Source of the DNA: Calophaca sinica
Taxonomy: Eukaryota; Streptophyta; Magnoliopsida; Fabales; Fabaceae
NCBI GenBank assembly: GCA_037113605.1
Contig: CM073734.1
Location: forward strand, 50,893,985-50,957,984
DNA: 64,000 bases
Direction: 5' to 3'
The translations under genes were made by a program, and so were the position numbers. This document shows, in pieces, positions 57,355 to 64,000 of the stretch; within the stretch, counting starts at the first letter, position 1; each line of letters opens with the position of its first letter. The notes under the pieces were generated by a model. That model was given only the letters and a program-made list of their open reading frames with translations. It was not told where the DNA came from and ran no database searches.

Positions 57355-60300
57355 TGTAACATCCGTATTTTCGCGATGCATTATTTAGTGTTATTATAGT
57401 GTATTTTACAGTATTTATGCTATAATAAGCAGTTCTTGTTTGATAAGCAAGTGATTGAATTATATCAAGATCAAATTAAATTTGAGAATTAATATTTCAA
57501 ATTAATTCATGGTTCAAATATCGTCGAAGAATTCTAACGAAGTTTCGCCGTGTTTTGAATCACCGGATTGTTTTTATCCGTCAATAAAATTTAAACGAAT
57601 CACGATTTCGATGAAAATCGAATCGTAACTTCTTGTGATTATTTTTGAGTATTTTCAATTGTTTTTATTATTTATAATAAAATATTATCACGCGGTGAAT
57701 TAATTTCTGAGTAAATTAATTCTCGTGAATTAATTGGTGAAGAATTAATCGGTAGCGTGATTACTCGACGTCGTATTTTTTTAGTACACTTAAGGCTCTA
57801 GGATTAGGGGGTAATCATGAGAGTAGAGGGATTAGATGTTTTGGACTTGTTGATTTGATTAGCATCTAGCTTTTTAGTGTTTAGGTGTCACACTTTTGGT
57901 GGTTTATTAGGTGGTGCTTTTTCTAAACTATTCCTAACCAAGTAAAATTTTCTACAATAATTTTTTTTTTATCCTCCCCTTTTTCTCAAGGTCAGCGTGA
58001 CCCACCCCCTTTTTACCCTCACTCTCATTTAGTCACCCACATTCTTTATTTTATTTGTTTCCAAGTGAGGTATTAACACTTGTGTAATATTTGTTTTAAT
58101 TAAATTGTAATTTCCTCTCCTTTTATTTTGGAGACCTGGTCGTGACCCCCACCCCCCATTTCCACTCTCCATTTCACTTCTTCTTCTTCTTGAGAGAAAA
58201 AGTGAAGCTCCATCCATGGCTTCCACATTCCATCATCTTCCTTGCTTGATTTCAACTTCAATCATTCATCCTACTTGCTTCTAACTTCTTCTTCTACTTG
58301 AATACCTCTTCTACACCTTGTAAGTGAGTTTGAGAATTAATTTCTCCTCCCCCTTGTTCAGCCCCAAACCGTGGGGTTTGTGTATATATGTGTAGGATGT
58401 GATTTTCTTGTTCTTTCTTGTTCATTCTTGCTTTATTGCTTCATATTTTGCTTGATAATGATCAATGGAAGGTATGAGCACATTATCCCCAATTTTATTG
58501 AACCCTAGGTGCATGACCTAAGTATCTGGGAATTGTGTGATTTTCCTTGTGAATCACTTAATTGTTTGGTGTTTCTTGCTTCTTAGGAATTGCTAGTGTT
58601 GTTGTTGTTGTCAATTTTGTTTAAATCAAAGGATTTATATATTTTTATGTAACCCTTGAATTCTCGAAAGAGGCTTGATTTGGTATTTGATTTGGATTAT
58701 GTTTTGGTTTTGAAATTATTTGTTGTTTTGTGAAAGAAATTAATGGATTGAATGATGTGGTTTTTGATGAATTAGAAAAATTTTCAATTGTTCCCTAACT
58801 TGGGTCGGTTGGCCGAGACCTCAAAGAGGTTAGGGGGAGGAAATTATTTTTGTGTCTTGACTTTAATATTTATTTTTGAAGTGTTGTATGAGTTTGGAAA
58901 ATTTTGGAAAATAGTTTGATTGAATTGAAAGTTGTTTGAAGCTTTGAGGCTATGAAACACATAAGGTAAATTGGATTCCTTGAGATCCTAAAAACCAAGT
59001 GGATTCTTGATTAAGTCTTTTGAGAAAATAAATTTGAGTTTAGAAGTATTAGGAATTTGATTTGGCATGCTAAGACTATGAAACACTTATATTAGAGAAA
59101 TCTTTGTGTTTCTTTAACCAAAGTGGAGTCTTGATAATATTAGAATCAAAGTATTAGATTTTAGTATTGACTTTATGATTTTAAGATTTAGTGAAAATGA
59201 ATTTCTAAGTCTTTAAACTATTTATTTTCAACTTTGCTTATTATTGCAAGTGGGTGTGTTTTACTAAACAAGAATTTGAGTCTTTAAAACATTTAATTTT
59301 AATTTGTGTGTATACAAGGGTAAGTGTTTTGGTTATCTAAGAGATTTTTGGGGTTTGAGAGCCTAAGGAATTAGAATTAGTATATGCCTAGGATTGTACT
59401 AAGCTTAATTTCTGGTGTTAGGATTTGAGAATCCGAGTTCGTGCTGCGTAAGATCAAGACGTGCTTTGACACGCGACCTGACAACTTTTGTAAGGGCTAT
59501 TTCTAGACACGTTTAGGCGATGGCATCTTAGGATTTTATTTATTTTTCCAATCAAAAAAGTCTGAGAACCTCAGGGTTCAAAGTGAGGGTTTCGTTACCC
59601 CTTTGATCTTTAAAGCTTTATATATGATTAATTAGTGGGTTTGTCTGCAAGAGGTTGGCGACTGCCCCTAACCCCCTACACTTGTATGTTTACCTCTTTG
59701 TTAGTTCTACGGAGCTTCAAAGGGACGAATTGTGCCTATTAGTGACTGAGTTTGAGTAATGTGATGATTTCTAATATGTGAATTGTTGTGGATTGTAAAT
59801 TTTTGTTTAAACTGAATTGTGGTGATCTTGAATTTGATAACATGATGTGGTCGCATGTATGCCTGAATTGTGTTAAGATATATGCTGTGAAAGTGGTGTT
59901 GGATAATTAAATATTATTTAATTATGCCATGTTGAATATCATATGCATTGATATAATTATGGGAGTTAGTGAAATACATTGACATGTATAAGGGTAACTT
60001 CAACCTAAATGTCCTAGGGTGCAGTATATCACAAGGGAGTTCAGTGTCAGCGTTAATCCTAGACATGAATATCCTGGGGTGAGGTATATCACAAAGGAGT
60101 TCAGTGTCGTCAGGATAGTCTGAGACTCATTGCGTGGAACATTATCGGGTTGGGGTATACCAAGCGATTGACCACTGCATAGGGTATTCTGGAATCATAA
60201 ACAGTGGCATGTAGTTGCATTGGCAGGCATCGGTGCATTCTTACTGAATTGTATGTTCTGTTATACTGTGTTATATTTATTTATTTTAAGAAGTTGACCC

Positions 60301-61161
60301 TTGCATGTGGTTCTTTCAATCAATGAATGTAACCCAGACGATGGTGAGGACTGTGGAGATCCCGGTGATGGCGACGTCACTGGGGGTGGTATTTGACTTC
60401 CCAGACATGGAGATTCCCTCGACCATGGAGTTCAACCCCACTTCTGGTCGAATCATATATAGAGGGGACGTATTAGAGACGACTCGTGTTAATGGACTGG
60501 CGACACTACAAAAGGTTACGCGGTGTACAGGTGGAGACGAAGAGGCTAGAGGGAGTACCTGCACCTGCACCTGCACCGTTTATTGACCAGACTGGCGATG
60601 AGGAGGATGACTCGTAGGAAGAGGAGGACTCGTCAGAGGACCTTGATAGTGATGTGTAATTGTGTAGTTATGTAGTTGGTGACATCTGTCTATTTTGTAT
60701 ATAGTCCTGGGTGGTGACCAGTCAGTCGTTGGACTTGTTAGTCTTTTGGTAGTAGTATTTGTATAGTTCTGGTGGTTCACTTTTGGAGTAGCCCCCTGCG
60801 TGGGTAACAGCCGGGAGTACCTCAGAAGTATGACTACTCTTGTCAGGGTCTTCATACTATAGGTGTATTCCTCTTGTAGATATTTATTTACTGTTTTTCT
60901 GTATGTAAAACTTGTCAGTGCGTATCTTGTGGAAGTTGAGTATATGTTTATGTTCAGTTGTAATAGTCTTTTGCATTTAGAATTTCGTCATGTTTTGAAA
61001 ATGTTGTGGATACTCTGATTGTGTTTTACGAAAGACTTTTATTTTTAAAAAGAAAAAAAAATTACCGCAATTTCCAAAAGTCAAGAAGAGTATCACTTTA
61101 CAAAACTTCATTGCATTAGAGTTTTCCTAGTTTAGTAGTGCTCTGGAAACGGGGTGTTACA
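57355..61161 (+). mobile_element. Solo Tekay-like LTR with TSD ATAAT
   Basis: 3807 bp with TGTAACATCC...GGTGTTACA ends and the duplication ATAAT at 57350-57354 and 61162-61166. No internal domain is attached. It resembles the Tekay LTR of this window (same ends, same leader, same LTR frame) but is clearly diverged. Unequal recombination between the two LTRs of a full element is the usual origin. Confidence 0.92.
60323..60659 (+). pseudogene. LTR-embedded reading frame, copy 5 (solo LTR, internally deleted)
   Basis: From ATG 60323: MNVTQTMVRTVEIPVM, FDFPDMEIPSTMEFNPTSG and IIYRGDVLETTRVNGLA. A deletion of roughly 350 bp then removes the middle and the cysteine motif and shifts the frame. The tail PFIDQTGDEEDDS, a TAG, and EEEDSSEDLDSDV follow to TAA at 60657. 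Start and tail match copy 4 closely. Confidence 0.6.
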
Positions 61162-61166
61162 ATAAT

Positions 61167-62331
61167 CAACCTGATTACACTTGAGAGTATACTACTGCCA
61201 AACTGGCTATACTCACAACTTCTTAGAACGACTTAGTACAGTCAAGTCTCGAAGGAATGCAGCCGCTACTGGGCTAAATACGGTGTTCAAAAGTAGTTTG
61301 AAACAATATCAAATAACTCTCAACAGAGAGGATATACAATGAAAAACTCAAGCACAGAGAATAACTTTCAAACAGAAAGAGTAAAACGTTTAAGTGCTTA
61401 TTCAATGTGATCTCAGATACTTGGAATAATTTCTTGGTTGCTCATTTTGATCCACGGCGTTTCAGTTTCGTTAATCTACTTCAGTGGGAGAAGTAAGGTA
61501 TATATAGCTAGGATTGTGAATAGTATCGTTGTGACCTAACAGCTCTTTTCACCAGTGGACAAAACTTCAGATCCCCTTTTTGTGGCTTTTAGCAAGGCAC
61601 GTCGCTTTCCACTCTGCTCTTGCATACTGATACATCAGACTTTTGCAGGATCTTGTCCCTTATGATCTTTTTGAAAATATGACACTTCTTGAGCAAGTTT
61701 TCTAATGATTATATCCGTTGACATTCTCTTTGGCTTTTGATTCCTCGTACATTAAAATACTCATCAATGAGGTCTCTTTAATGCATGAAGTAGCCTTTAA
61801 TGAATACTCAGTCTGATTTCCAATCAGAGCATCTGTCAAACAGACGATGCTTGTTACTGAGATACTCTGTTCACTAGTGTGAGCTTGAAACAGAGGCAAG
61901 TTCTTCAATACAGAATTTGTTGACCTTTCATATAACAAAGTCTTGTAGAAACAGACCAAGGCTTCCCCTGAGAAGTCTATTCAATAGTCTATTGAGCTTT
62001 GACCAAAAAACAGAGCGTTGACTAAGACATAACATGGTCACATCAGAGCATGGTCTTTCAAAACATTGACTGAAATCATATCGTTGACTAAGACAAAGTG
62101 AGGCTATCAGACGATGATGTCAGCAGTTTTCAGAAGATCAATGCCAGATTTAGATTCATGAAACTAGGAGTGAAATGCACACTTTCACTTAGTCTTCTGA
62201 GATAATTTCTTCTGATGAATAATGACTTCTGCACACTAATAAACACATCAGAGGATAAATTGTTCTATTAACTATTTGTTATCATTAAAACAATTAAGGG
62301 TCATTGTTTCTGAACCCACTTGATTCTAACA
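61167..62331 (-). repeat. Outer copia 5' LTR, second segment
   Basis: Continues from 57354 to the terminus TTCTAACA at 62331. Net LTR length is about 1.4 kb. It lacks the 49-bp tandem units seen in the inner LTRs. Confidence 0.88.
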
Positions 62332-62798
62332 ATTCTAACAGCTCAACACAGACATTTATCCCGTAACCAACATGCAGTGAGTGTTACCAAGGGAGCCTAA
62401 TTTTTTTTCAATTTTATTAGACATTTAAACGTCCTTCCCAATTATCCTAATGCCAAAACCCATCTTGGTTGTGTGTGTGAGGTCCCAACAGGGCAGTAAA
62501 AATACAACATTCATAATCATGCTCATTGAATACCATTCAAGCAAATAAGCAGTGTAATAAAAAACAAGGATTTCCAAGAAAGGCATCTCAAAAGTTTTTC
62601 ACTGGGGGTGAATGAACTAAATTCTAACACATGCAACAAAATTAAAGCAAGACTCAACTAAAAAGAACAAAATAAAATAAAACAAGATAAATTAGAATAA
62701 CACTCCCCTATCTTGACTTCCTTGAGATCATCAACGGTAGCATCCTCATTTGCTCATCTTGCTCTGGGATATCAAGAAGTACAACAATCAATAGACTT

Positions 62799-63368
62799 TC
62801 ACCCGGATCCCATTGCTTGAAGTGATAAGGGCCAGGTGACATGTGAAGAATAAAAGCTTGTTCCTGGATCCCATGGCTTTAAGAATGGAGATTGTGAAAA
62901 CAATATGAATTTGCCCTCACTTCCTCTTGTTCTTTCCCAAGGATTTGTGGAAGATAGTGCTTCTTTGCTCACCATTTCATGTCCTTTTTCTGGTAATTCA
63001 TCTTCCACTACCACCTCATTTTCATTTTGATCCATCTCCGTAACTATATTTTTCCAAGATTTTGATTCATGTGGCTCTTGTACTAACTGTTTACAAATTT
63101 CCTCAATTTGCATTTTGAAATTTTGCATCACAGCTTCAATATGGTCATAATTAACTCTTGCTTTGGCCTCAGAGTTGGATTATTCTTGTGCATATTGCAC
63201 CAAAGCTATTTCCAAGGTTTTTGACTCTTTGGAGATCGCTTGTAAGCACGGTAGTGGTGGTGGCAAAGATGACAAAAATGATTCCCAACCCTCCTTAGAG
63301 AATATAAATACATGTTGATTCACCATACAATCAACTTGGCCATGGGGACCTTGATATCCAAAATTCAT
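62799..63368 (-). pseudogene. Short ORF of unknown function in the Athila-like element
   Basis: A frame of 190 codons from ATG 63368 (MNFGYQGPHGQVDCM) to 62799, interrupted once by TAA at 63180. The second half is charged and helical in appearance (HIEAVMQNFKMQIEEICKQL, then NENEVVVEDELPEKGHEMV) and could form a coiled coil. It sits about 100 bp after the primer site, where gag normally starts, but shows no zinc knuckle or known gag core. Confidence 0.45.
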
Positions 63369-63464
63369 TTTCAGCAAATAACAAGGAAAATAATAACAAA
63401 AATAAAATAAATTTTTAGTCTAACCTGAATAGTGAAATGAAATCAACATCAATAGCATAAGCCC

Positions 63465-63479
63465 CCGGCAACGGCGCCA
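63465..63479 (-). promoter_or_regulatory. Primer binding site, tRNA-Asp type
   Basis: The minus strand reads TGGCGCCGTTGCCGG, the primer site typical of Athila/Tat gypsy elements and complementary to tRNA-Asp. The LTR begins eight bases to the right. Confidence 0.85.
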
Positions 63480-63487
63480 AAAAAACT

Positions 63488-64000
63488 TGATATTCCTGCA
63501 AATGCACGGTTCTATCGCGTAGTAAAATATCGTTCCCACAAGGACTTAGAATTTAGTACCAATTTTATCAAATTATCTATTCTTATTAATTATTTATATC
63601 AATTATTAGTGCTGTTCATCAATATTTGTTTTTGTCAAATACTATTCATCATTATTTTACCACACAATTTCGTCAAAAAAATTATTTTACCATACAAATT
63701 TGGTTACTTTTAATTTTATAATTTTTTATGAATGATTAATTTTAATATTCACATCATAAAATTTAATTTAAAAATCATAACCATAGAATGTAAAATTTAA
63801 TTTTTTTTTCATAATTTGTATATTTTATCTCTTACGTATTATTAAAATTTGAAAATTTTCAGTATTCCATTGGAATATAAATATTTCAAGCATTTCATCA
63901 TTCAAATGATTGTTTATGTTTAATTATAATAAATTCTAAATCAATATGCCTTTTTATTTTTCCTTCCTAAAAAGCTTTGATATTATATGTGAGAAAAATC
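63488..64000 (-). repeat. Athila-like 5' LTR, partial
   Basis: Begins TGATATTCCTGCAAATGC on the plus strand next to the primer site and continues beyond the window. AT-rich, no coding content. Confidence 0.55.

Larger units (their letters stand above)
41477..62331 (-). mobile_element. Outer SIRE-like copia remnant, minus strand, with nested insertions
   Basis: Removing the later insertions leaves, left to right, RT start, integrase, protease, gag and the 5' LTR (57122-57354 plus 61162-62331). Everything downstream of the RT start (main RT, RNase H, env-like region, 3' LTR) is missing at the breakpoint near 41477, where a Tekay-like LTR abuts it. It is closely related to the inner copia and shares most of its sequence word for word. 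Confidence 0.88.
62332..64000 (-). mobile_element. Athila/Tat-like non-autonomous LTR element, partial
   Basis: The primer site is at 63465-63479. An LTR starts about 63488 (TGATATTCCTGC on the plus strand) and runs past the window end. A purine tract, GATAGGGGAG, and LTR start TGTTATTC (62702) mark the left LTR, of which only 62332-62702 remains before the outer copia. The internal region is only about 0.8 kb with one short frame and no pol, so it depends on other elements. Confidence 0.6.

Overview
The window is plant nuclear DNA, most likely from a papilionoid legume. The clues are the intron-containing hexose-transporter gene of plant STP type, AT-rich intergenic DNA, and nested LTR retrotransposons of plant lineages (Tekay/Del-like Ty3-gypsy, SIRE-like Ty1-copia, an Athila/Tat-like element with a tRNA-Asp primer site), plus a SINE and a LINE fragment. 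The species cannot be fixed from sequence alone. No rRNA, tRNA, CRISPR or bacterial-type operon was seen.

Layout. 1-7263: gene-bearing flank with a foldback MITE (1157-1518), an STP hexose transporter on the minus strand (1702-3506, three exons, interrupted by one in-frame TAG) and a short RPA1-like fragment (about 7000-7200). 7264-31572: a Tekay-like gypsy element (minus strand, TSD CATCT, LTRs about 3.85 kb, decayed gag-pol). Its left LTR is split by an 11.9-kb LARD-like non-autonomous element (9225-21102, TSD CCCAC, LTRs about 4.49 kb). The two share primer-site leader and LTR ends, so the insertion looks like a parasite landing inside a relative of its own helper. 31573-35369: AT-rich flank with a clean tRNA-derived SINE (33059-33186, 14-bp TSD) and unclassified low-complexity DNA.

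35370-41417: a long palindrome (arms about 2.64 kb, 772-bp spacer). Each arm carries the same junction between a copia LTR and a Tekay-like LTR, so the second arm is an inverted duplication and not an independent insertion. 41477-62331: a truncated SIRE-like copia that received three later insertions: a complete second SIRE-like copia with an env-like region (43500-55276, TSD CTTCT), a 5'-truncated LINE (55842-56356, 13-bp TSD), and a solo Tekay-like LTR (57355-61161, TSD ATAAT). 62332-64000: part of an Athila/Tat-like non-autonomous element that runs off the window.

The most unusual feature is a reading frame of about 230 codons inside the Tekay-like LTRs themselves, sense to pol. It is recognisable in five LTR copies from three diverged LTR types, with a CxxCxxxxC motif and an acidic tail. 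One copy (40671-41360) is fully open. I do not recognise its family. The LARD LTR keeps the start of this frame but has lost the rest.
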